Assembly: GCF_014784055.1 (NCBI RefSeq)
Contig: NZ_CP061813.1
Span: 2,614,001-2,678,000 of the forward strand
DNA from: Polaribacter haliotis
GTDB lineage: Bacteria > Bacteroidota > Bacteroidia > Flavobacteriales > Flavobacteriaceae
DNA: 64,000 nucleotides
Reading direction: 5' to 3'
Position numbers and translations under genes: made by a program. The notes under the pieces are model-generated. The model was not told the origin of the DNA, did not search any database, and was given only the letters and a program-made list of their open reading frames with translations. Position 1 is the first letter of the stretch, and every line of letters starts with the position of its first letter. Positions 51,811-60,348 of the stretch are shown here, piece after piece.

Positions 51811-53535
51811 TTAGAAATTCATGTTTTTAAGGATTTTGTTTTCTGAAAAAGTAATTTTAAACGAGTGAGTTGTAAGATTTGCATTTAGTTCTGCAAATTC
51901 ATTGTTATTTCTCCAAATAATATGAAGTTCATTTTCCTTTGATTTTTTAATTTCCATTGTTCCTAAAAATGCTTTAGAGGTATTTCTTAAACGCATTATT
52001 TTAAGTTGGTTTCTAACAATTTCTGTTTTTAAACCCTCTTCAATATCTTCATTAGAAAGTGTTGTTCTGTTAATTTCTTTATGACCACCACTACCACCTT
52101 TGTCTGCGGCTTCATAATTATTTTTACCTGCAAAAAGGTCTAAATACCAAACCTGTGGTATTCCTGGCATAAACATTTGTATTGTTCTTGCCAATAATAA
52201 CTTTTTTTCACTTTCGCCTAATGCACTAAAGAATGTTGCATTTACTTGGTAATAAGATATTTTTTTTCCTGATGGATCGTATAAGTTTTTAACTCTTCCA
52301 CCACGATTTATAACAGTTTCCATAATAGATTCTATTTCTGAATCTTCTAATAAACCTTTGTTGTAAGTTCCATTGATTTCTTTTCCTTTTAAATCTAAAA
52401 CCGGAATTCCATCGTGGCAACCCAACATATTTACAGTTTTGTACCCTTTTTCAATAATTTCATTTGCCCAAGTTATAATTGCTTTGTTCGAAGCAGTTTC
52501 TAATGTATGGATCATTAATCCTGGTAAGAAAAAATCGTAAATTTGGTATCCTTCTTTGGCAACTTCATCATGAAGATTTACACCATATTCTGCATGAATT
52601 TCTGGTAAAAGAATTAAATCGTTTTTCTTTGCAATTTCATTAATTCTATCTAGATAATTCCAAGTGCCTGGTTTGTTGAAAAAATTTGTTTGCCCTATTT
52701 CTTTGTGCAAATAAGCGAAAGCATCTAAACGTAGAATTTTACAACCAAAACTTTTTACTTTTGCTAATGTTTCTTCGTAAAAATCCCAAACTAATTCCGA
52801 CTTTGCATTTACATCCATTTGGCCTAAAAAAGACCTGTTTTTATTTACAATAGGAATAATTTTACCTTTTAAATTATTGAAATTTTCAAAATCAACATCT
52901 TCTATTTTAAGTTTGTTTTCAATGGCTACGTTTACTTTTTTAGCAATAGTTTTAGCTTGATCTTCAGTAACTCCCTCAATAGTTAAAATTTCTTCAGTAG
53001 TAATTTTTGAATAGTTTATTTCTTGATAAAAGGTGTTCCAATACGGTTTTTCTGTTCCATCAGGAAAAGGGACTTTTAAAATAGGAAGACCAGATTTTCT
53101 CATGAATAACTTATTAAGATATTCTTCTTTAGGAATTACAATTCCGTCTTTATTTTTTGTTCCATTATTTTCCCAAAAAGTATTCCAATCGATAAAAAAT
53201 TCTTTGAATTTTGAAGCTTCACCATTTGCTAACAAATCTTTAAACTGTGGAGAATTTACAGATAAGTGATTCAAAACAATATCGAATTTTAATTCAATAT
53301 TTAAACTTTCTAGCGTTTTTAAATTATCTGTAGAAACTAATTCTTTATTTAAATTGTAATCTATAACAGAGAAACCTCTGTCTAAATCGCTATTAAAAAA
53401 AGTTGGCAACACATAAAACAACGAAAAAACATCTTTAAGTTCTTCTTTTTGAAGCAAGTTTACAGTGTCACTTAAATTGGTTCCAATACTGTCTGGATAT
53501 GCATTAAGCATAACTCCGTTAGAAATAATGTTCAT
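51811..53535 (-). CDS. GH13_18 family phosphorylase, probable sucrose phosphorylase
   Basis: A 574-residue alpha-amylase-fold enzyme of the sucrose phosphorylase group: opening LNAYPDSIGTNLSD, VLPTFFNSDLDRGFSVIDY, nucleophile D271 in LRLDAFAYLHKEIG, acid/base E312 in LPEIHAEYG, stabiliser D375 in GCHDGIPV. The group uses phosphate to split sucrose or related glucosides to glucose 1-phosphate. About 55 residues are inserted around 178-232, between TFYQEINYS and FLGQMDVNAK, absent from short sucrose phosphorylases such as that of Leuconostoc. The neighbouring sugar kinase fits fructose release. Sucrose 6-phosphate or glucosylglycerol-type acceptors cannot be excluded. Confidence 0.82.
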   Translation of the reverse strand: MNIISNGVMLNAYPDSIGTNLSDTVNLLQKEELKDVFSLFYVLPTFFNSDLDRGFSVIDYNLNKELVSTDNLKTLESLNIELKFDIVLNHLSVNSPQFKDLLANGEASKFKEFFIDWNTFWENNGTKNKDGIVIPKEEYLNKLFMRKSGLPILKVPFPDGTEKPYWNTFYQEINYSKITTEEILTIEGVTEDQAKTIAKKVNVAIENKLKIEDVDFENFNNLKGKIIPIVNKNRSFLGQMDVNAKSELVWDFYEETLAKVKSFGCKILRLDAFAYLHKEIGQTNFFNKPGTWNYLDRINEIAKKNDLILLPEIHAEYGVNLHDEVAKEGYQIYDFFLPGLMIHTLETASNKAIITWANEIIEKGYKTVNMLGCHDGIPVLDLKGKEINGTYNKGLLEDSEIESIMETVINRGGRVKNLYDPSGKKISYYQVNATFFSALGESEKKLLLARTIQMFMPGIPQVWYLDLFAGKNNYEAADKGGSGGHKEINRTTLSNEDIEEGLKTEIVRNQLKIMRLRNTSKAFLGTMEIKKSKENELHIIWRNNNEFAELNANLTTHSFKITFSENKILKNMNF

Positions 53536-53576
53536 ATTTTCTGATTGTATAAATTGTATTGTTTTTTGAAAGAAAC

Positions 53577-54515
53577 TTATAGAAGTTTGGATAAAACATT
53601 AATATTATCTGGAAGCCTACCTACATTCTGAAGTTTTAAAGCCGCTAATTTTAAAGCGACTTGCAAACATTCTTCTATTGGTTTTTCTTTAATATAAGCG
53701 AATAAAAAACCAGACCAAAATGCATCTCCAGCGCCAGTTGTATCCATTACTTTTTCTATTTTTATTGCTGGTAATTGAATTACTTCTTTTTCTTTTTGAG
53801 AAAGTTTTACACCTTTACTACCTAAAGTTAAACAAACAGTTTCTACTCCTAAATCATGAAAGAAATTAAAAATTTCTTCGTGTGATAATTTTTTTTCGAA
53901 GAATCGAAACATATCATCATCACTAATTTTTATTAATGGATTGTATTTGCAATATGTTTTTATAACTTCTAAAGCTTCTTCTCTATTAGACCATAATTCT
54001 TTGGCATAATTTAAATCGATACTTAATTTGCACCCGCTTTTAAAAGCTTCTGTAGCTTTGTTTAAAATGGTAGTTTGTGCAGGTTTTTTACTCAACGCAA
54101 AACAAGTTGTGTGGTATATTTTTGTAGCAGCTAACATTTCTGCTGTTATTTGCGCTTCAGAAATTGCACAATCTGCATCTCTATATGGTATAAAATCTGG
54201 TGTTCCGTTTGATTTTGAAACAAAAATGACACTTGTAGCTTTATTATCAAGCTTTTTTATGTGTTTTGTATCAATACCAATTTCATCTAATCTTTTAAAA
54301 ATGTATTCTCCAAAACCATCATTACCAACCGCAGAAACCATTGTTGAATTTAACCCTAATCGTTTGCAATTCATAGCAACGTTTGCTGGAGAACCTCCTA
54401 AATATCTATGATAATCTCTGGTTCCGTTAATTAATACATCGTTTTGGTGACCGATAAAATCGATTAAGACTTCACCAACACATAAAATATCTATATTTCT
54501 TATAAAATTTTTCAA
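53577..54515 (-). CDS. PfkB family sugar kinase, probable fructokinase
   Basis: A 312-residue ribokinase-fold kinase. The sugar-binding motif is LGGSPANVAMNCKRLG near residue 40, and the catalytic loop is DTTGAGDAFWSGFLFA near 265 (Gly-Ala-Gly-Asp with the catalytic Asp). Family members phosphorylate fructose, ribose or related sugars; the neighbouring phosphorylase and importer point to fructose. It lies 41 nt upstream of the phosphorylase gene and 30 nt downstream of the transporter gene, so all are co-transcribed. Confidence 0.85.
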   Translation of the reverse strand: MKNFIRNIDILCVGEVLIDFIGHQNDVLINGTRDYHRYLGGSPANVAMNCKRLGLNSTMVSAVGNDGFGEYIFKRLDEIGIDTKHIKKLDNKATSVIFVSKSNGTPDFIPYRDADCAISEAQITAEMLAATKIYHTTCFALSKKPAQTTILNKATEAFKSGCKLSIDLNYAKELWSNREEALEVIKTYCKYNPLIKISDDDMFRFFEKKLSHEEIFNFFHDLGVETVCLTLGSKGVKLSQKEKEVIQLPAIKIEKVMDTTGAGDAFWSGFLFAYIKEKPIEECLQVALKLAALKLQNVGRLPDNINVLSKLL

Positions 54516-54545
54516 AATAATCTAATTTGTAATTGAGTAAAAAAA

Positions 54546-55847
54546 CTACTGAACTTGTTTTTTACTTTTAATAAATAGGGTAAAAATGGCGCTTATAATC
54601 AGTAAAACACCTGCAAAAGTTATTGCGTTTCTTGGGTCGTTATCTAAAAAGTTTTTTAGAATGTATCCAAAGGATAATGTTTGAATAATCATTGGAATTA
54701 CAATCATCATATTAATAATTCCCATATACACACCATAACGTTCTTTTGGAATGTCTGCAACCACCATTAAATATGGAATTCCCATCATACTTGCCCAACC
54801 AATACCAAAACCAGTAATTGCAAAGAATAATAAGTTTTTATTTTCGATATGTGGAAAAGCTAAAAACCCTATTGCAGCAATTATTAAACAAAATGCGTGT
54901 ACTCTTTTTGCACTATATTTTTTTGCAAAACCAACCAGTGCAAAAGCTACTAAAAAAGTAACTACATTATACCAACCGTTTACTAAACCAGTCCAACTTA
55001 CAGCTTCGCTATATAATTCTGTATTATCTGGTGTTGCATTCCATACAGACAATGCCACACTTTTAGATGAGTTTTGCCAATAACAAAACAGTGCATACCA
55101 TTGAAATAAATAAACCAATGCCAATTGCCACATTACTTTTGGCATGTCTTTTATTGCTGAAAAGATTTCAACCAAAGGACCAATAACACTTCTTTTTTCA
55201 CTTCTTAATTTTGCTAATTCTTCTGCTGTTGGAGGTATTTCTTTCGTTTTACGAATACTCCATAAAATGGTTCCTATAGAACAAGCTGCTCCCAAGAAAA
55301 AAGAGGCATATACCCAAGTTGGTAAAGCACCTGTGGTTCCTATAAAAATTAATGGAAATATAAATAATGATAAATTTGCCAAAACCTGCCCCAAACCAGT
55401 AAAGAAACTTTGCATTTGAAACCCTAAAGGTTGTTGCTCGTCATCTAATTTGTCTGCTATTAATGCTCTGTAAGGTTCCATTGCAGTGTTGTTACCTGCA
55501 TCTAAAATCCATAATAAACCTGCTGCCATCCATAAAGAACTGCTAAAAGGAAATGCCAATAAAGTTAAACTACATAAAATTGCTCCAATTAAAAAGTAAG
55601 GTTTACGTCTTCCAAATCTTGGACTCCAAGTTTTATCACTTAATGCTCCAATAATTGGTTGTACTAACAAACCTGTTACTGGACCAGCAAGATGTAATAA
55701 TGGAATTTGATCTGGACTTGCACCTAAAAAATCGTAAATTGGTGTAACTGCACTTTGTTGCAATCCAAAACTATATTGAATTCCGAAGAACCCAACATTC
55801 ATATTTAAGATTTGCCAAAAGCTTAATTTAGGTTTTTTAATTTTCAT
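54546..55847 (-). CDS. SLC45-type MFS sugar transporter
   Basis: A 433-residue inner-membrane symporter with about twelve segments, resembling SLC45/GPH-type sucrose carriers. The signature between segments two and three reads [16 protein letters not shown] (the R-x-G-R-R-K/R-P loop of sucrose carriers), preceded by [16 protein letters not shown]. The opening [25 protein letters not shown] is also family-like. In the locus it would carry sucrose across the inner membrane. Its start overlaps the glutaredoxin-like gene by 11 nt. Confidence 0.85.
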   Translation of the reverse strand: MKIKKPKLSFWQILNMNVGFFGIQYSFGLQQSAVTPIYDFLGASPDQIPLLHLAGPVTGLLVQPIIGALSDKTWSPRFGRRKPYFLIGAILCSLTLLAFPFSSSLWMAAGLLWILDAGNNTAMEPYRALIADKLDDEQQPLGFQMQSFFTGLGQVLANLSLFIFPLIFIGTTGALPTWVYASFFLGAACSIGTILWSIRKTKEIPPTAEELAKLRSEKRSVIGPLVEIFSAIKDMPKVMWQLALVYLFQWYALFCYWQNSSKSVALSVWNATPDNTELYSEAVSWTGLVNGWYNVVTFLVAFALVGFAKKYSAKRVHAFCLIIAAIGFLAFPHIENKNLLFFAITGFGIGWASMMGIPYLMVVADIPKERYGVYMGIINMMIVIPMIIQTLSFGYILKNFLDNDPRNAITFAGVLLIISAIFTLFIKSKKQVQ

Positions 55848-56202
55848 TTTTTTTGATTTTTTCGTCTAGAACTTTTAGAAATTCTTCAAAGTTGCCTTTG
55901 TTTAAAAAAACATCTCCTTTATTGTCTATAACAGGTAGACTTAAAGTGTGTATAGAAATATTTGCTTTTTGAAGTTTTGCTAACATTTCTTGTTCTTTCT
56001 TTTTATTGATATCAATATCGTAATAAATGAATTTAATCTTCTTATTTTTTAAAAAAGCTTTTGTATCTAAACAAGTATGACAGCTATCGCTTCCATACAC
56101 AATCATTTTCTCTTTTTTTGAATCTTTGGTTTGATGAAATGATTCTTGAGCATAGTTTTGAAGCGAAGTTAAAAATAGAACAACAATTATTAAATATTTC
56201 AT
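55837..56202 (-). CDS. Exported glutaredoxin-like protein
   Basis: A 121-residue protein with an N-terminal signal (MKYLIIVVLFLTSLQNYAQ) and a glutaredoxin-like domain: IVYGSDSCHTCLDTKAFL with C41 and C44 (CxxC), then the cis-proline in SLPVIDNKG. Length fits a Grx. Being exported, it would act in the periplasm, where Grx-type reduction is not usual. It sits inside a sugar locus and overlaps the transporter gene by 11 nt. The role is unknown: it may serve an adjacent membrane protein or be an unrelated passenger. Confidence 0.72.
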   Translation of the reverse strand: MKYLIIVVLFLTSLQNYAQESFHQTKDSKKEKMIVYGSDSCHTCLDTKAFLKNKKIKFIYYDIDINKKKEQEMLAKLQKANISIHTLSLPVIDNKGDVFLNKGNFEEFLKVLDEKIKKNEN

Positions 56203-56294
56203 TTTAAAATTTATTTTAGATAGATAATTAATATTTTATCCCATTAAAAATTTTGCAAATTAGACTTCTTCATTAATAGTTTTTAGTTTTAATA

Positions 56295-56329
56295 AAATAG
56301 AGCCAATAAACTTTTCATTGGCTCTATTT
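56295..56329 (-). terminator. Hairpin terminator after the TonB-dependent receptor
   Basis: AAATAGAGCCAAT (56295-56307) pairs perfectly with ATTGGCTCTATTT (56317-56329), 13 bp. On the minus strand only a weak T-rich tail follows, so partial read-through into the downstream genes is possible. Confidence 0.7.
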
Positions 56330-56365
56330 CTAATTCAAATCAATAAAAAATAACAAACTTTTTTT

Positions 56366-58990
56366 TTAAAAACTATATTGCAATGTCATAGTTGTAGAAC
56401 GACCAGAAATTGTTCTTGCTGCAGCTAAACCACCAGCGATGTTTCCATTTCCTTCAACTTCTGTTACACCAATTGTATCGAATAAATTGTTTGCATTAAC
56501 GCTTAATGATAAGCCTTTTGTTAAGCTAACTTTTGCTACTGCATTTACGTAAGCATACCCAGGCATTACAAGATCATTATCATCTTGTGCAAAAGATTTA
56601 GAAGTACCTAATATTGTGATTCCAAAAAGATGTTGCTTGTTTGCTCCAAATGAATATGTTGGTGCTAAATTGTAAACAAAATCTGCTTGTCTTCTTGGTT
56701 TATTCCCTTTATTTGCTCCACCATCAATTTCTGCTTTAGTATAAGTAACAGAACCGTTTATAGAAAAATCACCAAAATTATATGCAGATTCTACCTCTAA
56801 ACCTAAAGCCTTAAATGGATTTCCAACAGTTCTGTTTAATTCGTTACTAATACCTTCATCTGTATTACTTACAAAACCTGTTACATTTAAAACACCGTTA
56901 TTTAATCTCTTTTTTAAACCAATTTCAAATTGAGAAATTTCGTCAAACTGTACATCTCCTAAACCATCTGACCCATAAGTGTTTCTATCTGCAGCTCTAC
57001 CAGATGCACCTTTACTGTATCTTCCAAAAACAGCAGAACCGTCGTTAATTTTATAGTTTAAACCTGCAGAGAAAGAAATAAAATTATAGTCATCACTTAT
57101 TGCTTGTCCTGGATTACCAGCTATAGTTGGTATCGTAGATTCAAAATCATTAATTACTCCATCACTGTTGTAGTCAAAACCAATTAAATCTCCATTAGCA
57201 TCTAAATTACTTAATTGTCCAGAGTTTATAGTTCCGTTAACATTTACGTTTTCAAAACGAATACTACCATCAAAATTTAATTTTTCATTAATTTCTGCAT
57301 CTACTCCTACATAAGGAGAATTTACATTGTGTACAGTATTGTATTTTCTTTGACAACAGTTACCCCAAACTGGCTGACCGAAAGAATAAGCCCCACCTTG
57401 AGAAAATCCATCAAAAACTCCTAATCTAGCTTTACCATCTCCTGCTACTTCAGAAATAGCAGAACTCCATTGCCATCCTATTTTAGTGTTTTGTGTAGCA
57501 GAGAACATACCTACAGTTACACCGATGTTATCATTAATTGCTTTAGTAACTTTTACATCACTAAAAAAGTTACTTAGATCTTCTATAGTTACATCAAAAT
57601 ATCTAATATCTTGTGCCAATCCGTTTGCAGGGTTAAATGGTGTTCCATCTTGGAAAGTTAAAGCACCAGTTGCTCCTGAAGCACCTCTTACCAAAGTTTC
57701 TATTTCTGCTACTGTACCTACATTTGCGGTAAATGGAGCATTCCATTGACCAGAATTGTTTGAGTATCTTGCTTTAGCATTTACTTTCCAGTCGTCTCCA
57801 AGGTCAAAAGAAAATTCTGCACCAACTGAAGCACTTACTGGGTTGTTACCATTTCTCATATCGTTTTGTGTAGGATTCCCATCATAAACACTATATGTAT
57901 TTTGAATATTTACAGAATGTGGTGTATCTGAAGTAATATCAAAACCTGGAAGGTTTCCAAAAGTAGGGTTAGAATTTGAACCTGTTAAACTTACTGGCAT
58001 TGGCATATACATTACAGACCTGTCATTTAAATACTTGAAATAAGTACGAACGTAACCATTCTTAAATTCTTTAGTAATGTTTGCTTTTAATTGCCCTCCT
58101 TTATTACCTTGATAACCAATATTTCTTGGACCTTCGCCCACACGCATAAAACCACCAACGTGATAATATAATCCTTCACCAATTGGAGTCCCATATTCAA
58201 AATCTAATCTACTAGTTTGATAATCTAAACCATAAGTTGCACCTACAGTACCACCTTCTGTTCTTCCTGTTTTGCTAATCATGTTTATGATACCTGCTGG
58301 ACCATTAGATGTTTGTGTAGAAGCAGAACCACCTCTAATTGCCTCAACTCTTCCAACATTAGAATCTATACGTAAAAAGTTATCTGCATTACCAAAAGAA
58401 GTATCTCCAAATAACAATATTGGAAGCCCATCTTCTTGCAATTGTAAATATCGAGAACCACCTGAAGAAACTGGTACACCACGAACATTAAAATTTGCAT
58501 TACCTTCACCACCAGAAGATTCAGCACGAATACCTGGTATGCTTCTAAAAAGTTCACCTGCAGATCTTGGTGAAGCCTGCTCTATTTGTTTAACGCCTAC
58601 TGTAGAAATAGAAACACTAGACTCTAATTTAGATTTAGGATTTACAACACCTGTTACTATTATTTCATCTAAAGATTGTGCATTTTCTTTAATGGTAATG
58701 TCTAATTTTAAATTTCCATTAACAGTAATTTCTTTTGTGAAATTATCGAAACCAATGTAAGACGCAACAATTGTATATGTTCCGTTTTCTACATTTTTAA
58801 TTTCGTAATTTCCATCAAAATCTGAAGTAGATCCTGTTGTTGTTCCTTTAAGGAGAATGTTTACTCCAGGTACTAATTCTCCATTCTGGTCTTTTACTGA
58901 ACCAGAAATTGTTGACTGCGCAACAAATACTGTTGTTGATAGTAAAAATACCATCAAAACAGCAATTCTAAAGTGTAATTGTTTTTTCAT
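56366..58990 (-). CDS. TonB-dependent receptor of the sugar locus
   Basis: An 874-residue outer-membrane receptor. Signal peptide VFLLSTTVFVAQS is followed by a CarboxypepD_reg-like domain (about 27-105), a TonB-box-like LDEIIVTGVV near 107, a plug (RSAGELFRSIPGIRAESSGGEG) and a barrel ending TTMTLQYSF. No SusD partner is present, so this is not a SusC/D pair; it recalls single-receptor sucrose loci such as those of Xanthomonas. An acidic Asp/Asn-rich loop (DANGDLIGFDYNSDG) may bind calcium. A -7 element and the LacI operators lie upstream. Confidence 0.85.
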   Translation of the reverse strand: MKKQLHFRIAVLMVFLLSTTVFVAQSTISGSVKDQNGELVPGVNILLKGTTTGSTSDFDGNYEIKNVENGTYTIVASYIGFDNFTKEITVNGNLKLDITIKENAQSLDEIIVTGVVNPKSKLESSVSISTVGVKQIEQASPRSAGELFRSIPGIRAESSGGEGNANFNVRGVPVSSGGSRYLQLQEDGLPILLFGDTSFGNADNFLRIDSNVGRVEAIRGGSASTQTSNGPAGIINMISKTGRTEGGTVGATYGLDYQTSRLDFEYGTPIGEGLYYHVGGFMRVGEGPRNIGYQGNKGGQLKANITKEFKNGYVRTYFKYLNDRSVMYMPMPVSLTGSNSNPTFGNLPGFDITSDTPHSVNIQNTYSVYDGNPTQNDMRNGNNPVSASVGAEFSFDLGDDWKVNAKARYSNNSGQWNAPFTANVGTVAEIETLVRGASGATGALTFQDGTPFNPANGLAQDIRYFDVTIEDLSNFFSDVKVTKAINDNIGVTVGMFSATQNTKIGWQWSSAISEVAGDGKARLGVFDGFSQGGAYSFGQPVWGNCCQRKYNTVHNVNSPYVGVDAEINEKLNFDGSIRFENVNVNGTINSGQLSNLDANGDLIGFDYNSDGVINDFESTIPTIAGNPGQAISDDYNFISFSAGLNYKINDGSAVFGRYSKGASGRAADRNTYGSDGLGDVQFDEISQFEIGLKKRLNNGVLNVTGFVSNTDEGISNELNRTVGNPFKALGLEVESAYNFGDFSINGSVTYTKAEIDGGANKGNKPRRQADFVYNLAPTYSFGANKQHLFGITILGTSKSFAQDDNDLVMPGYAYVNAVAKVSLTKGLSLSVNANNLFDTIGVTEVEGNGNIAGGLAAARTISGRSTTMTLQYSF

Positions 58991-59030
58991 TTTAAATGTG
59001 AATTTAATAAAAAGTTAATTGTTTTTTTGT

Positions 59031-59038
59031 CAAATGTA
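59031..59038 (-). promoter_or_regulatory. -7 promoter element of the receptor gene
   Basis: The minus strand reads TACATTTG (TAnnTTTG), 40 nt before the ATG at 58990. The operator pair at 59071-59107 lies upstream of it. Confidence 0.5.
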
Positions 59039-59070
59039 TTTTTATAAGCAAAATAGTTATTAAAAAAATA

Positions 59071-59107
59071 AATCGAAAACGTTTTCGATTTGCCGAAAAC
59101 GTTTTCG
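59071..59107. promoter_or_regulatory. Tandem LacI-type operators
   Basis: Two inverted-repeat operators share the core CGAAAACGTTTTCG. Operator 1 is the perfect palindrome ATCGAAAACGTTTTCGAT at 59072-59089 (20 bp with flanking A and T); operator 2 is the core at 59094-59107. Centres lie exactly 20 bp apart, close to two helical turns. They sit between the divergent receptor and lacI genes. A central CG flanked by AAAA/TTTT is typical of LacI-family sites. Confidence 0.85.
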
Positions 59108-59122
59108 ATTAAGATAATTTAG

Positions 59123-59130
59123 TATATTTA
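59123..59130 (+). promoter_or_regulatory. Candidate -7 element of lacI-type gene (one mismatch)
   Basis: TATATTTA differs from TAnnTTTG at the last base and lies 45 nt before the ATG at 59176. Operator 2 would overlap its -33 region, which fits autoregulation. Confidence 0.3.
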
Positions 59131-59175
59131 CGAGGTAATTGAGCACATATTTATTGTCAAAATAATGAATTTAAC

Positions 59176-60198
59176 ATGGTAACATTAAAGCAAATAGCAG
59201 AAGAATTAGGTATTTCTATAACTACGGTTTCAAAAGCGTTAAAAGAATATCCAGATGTTAGTAAAAAAACAAGGAAGTTGGTAAGAGAAACAGCATCTAT
59301 GCTAAATTACAAACCAAATTCTTTCGCCGTAAATTTAAGAACTAGAGAATCGAAAACTATTGGATTAATTATTCCAGTAATTGTACATCACTTTTTTTCG
59401 AGTGTTATTAAAGGGATTATTGAGCAAGCAGAAAAGAAAGGGTATTTGGTAATTATTTTACAATCTAATGAGTCTTATGAGTTAGAAAAAAAACAAATAG
59501 ACTTATTATTAAGTAAAAGAGTAGATGGAATTTTAATTTCTTTAGCAAATGGTACAGCAGATTTTAAGCATTTAAATGATGTTATTGAGAATGAAACACC
59601 TTTAGTTATGTTCGATAAAATTGCCAAAATGGTAAAATGTTCTAAAGTTATTATAGACGATAGAAAAGCATCTTACAAGGCAACACAACATTTAATAGAT
59701 ATTGGTTGTAAAAGAATTGCACATTTTAGAGGCCCTTTATTGCCTCAAAATTCAATTGATAGATTTTTAGGGTATAAAAAAGCATTATTGGATAATGGTT
59801 TAGAATACGACTCTTCTTTAGTATATATATGTGAATGTGGAGATATGAGTTTTGAAGAAGGAAAACTTAATGCTAAAAAACTTTTAAAAGAACACAAAGA
59901 TGTAGATGGAATTTTTATAAATACAGATCTAGTTGCAATTGGAGCAATGACAGAATTTATGAAACAAGGCGTAAAAATACCAGAAGACATAAGTATTGTT
60001 GGTTTTAGTAATTGGTTTATGGCATCTGTAATTTCACCTTCTTTAACAACTATTAATCAACCAGGTTTAGAAATGGGAATAAATGCATTTAAATTACTTT
60101 ATAAAGAAATAAAGAAGAAAAAGAAAAATTCTGATTTTAGTTTTAAAGAACTTGTTTTAGATACAGATTTAGTAATAAGAGAGTCTACTAAAAATTAA
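59176..60198 (+). CDS. LacI family transcriptional regulator
   Basis: A 340-residue regulator with an N-terminal LacI helix-turn-helix: VTLKQIAEELGISITTVSKALKEYPDVSKKTR, ending in the hinge helix NYKPNSFAVNLRTR. The C-terminal sugar-binding domain has TIGLIIPVIVHHFFSSVIKG, RVDGILISLA, HFRGPLLPQNSIDRFLGYKKAL and GVKIPEDISIVGFSNW. It is divergent from the receptor and faces two operators. The effector is likely the imported sugar or its phosphate, by context only. Confidence 0.93.
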   Translation: MVTLKQIAEELGISITTVSKALKEYPDVSKKTRKLVRETASMLNYKPNSFAVNLRTRESKTIGLIIPVIVHHFFSSVIKGIIEQAEKKGYLVIILQSNESYELEKKQIDLLLSKRVDGILISLANGTADFKHLNDVIENETPLVMFDKIAKMVKCSKVIIDDRKASYKATQHLIDIGCKRIAHFRGPLLPQNSIDRFLGYKKALLDNGLEYDSSLVYICECGDMSFEEGKLNAKKLLKEHKDVDGIFINTDLVAIGAMTEFMKQGVKIPEDISIVGFSNWFMASVISPSLTTINQPGLEMGINAFKLLYKEIKKKKKNSDFSFKELVLDTDLVIRESTKN

Positions 60199-60318
60199 TT
60201 TTATTTAAAATTAATTTTAATAGGTAAGCAACTCTTTTACAATTTCAAGCGTCTAAAAATTATGAGTTTATTATGTGTTGTTTAACAAATTTTAAAGATT
60301 TGCTTGTAACATAAAACC

Positions 60319-60326
60319 TATGTTTG
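60319..60326 (+). promoter_or_regulatory. -7 promoter element of the DUF5686 gene
   Basis: TATGTTTG matches TAnnTTTG with TTTG at 60299-60302 (16 nt apart), 22 nt before the ATG at 60349. Confidence 0.5.
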
Positions 60327-60348
60327 CGACTATCAACAAAACCCAATC

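Noticed and set aside
54028..54411. A 127-codon plus-strand frame within the sugar kinase gene.
   Set aside because: Antisense shadow of a kinase with intact motifs.
58272..58760. A 162-codon plus-strand frame within the receptor gene.
   Set aside because: It is a shadow of the plug region of the receptor on the minus strand.
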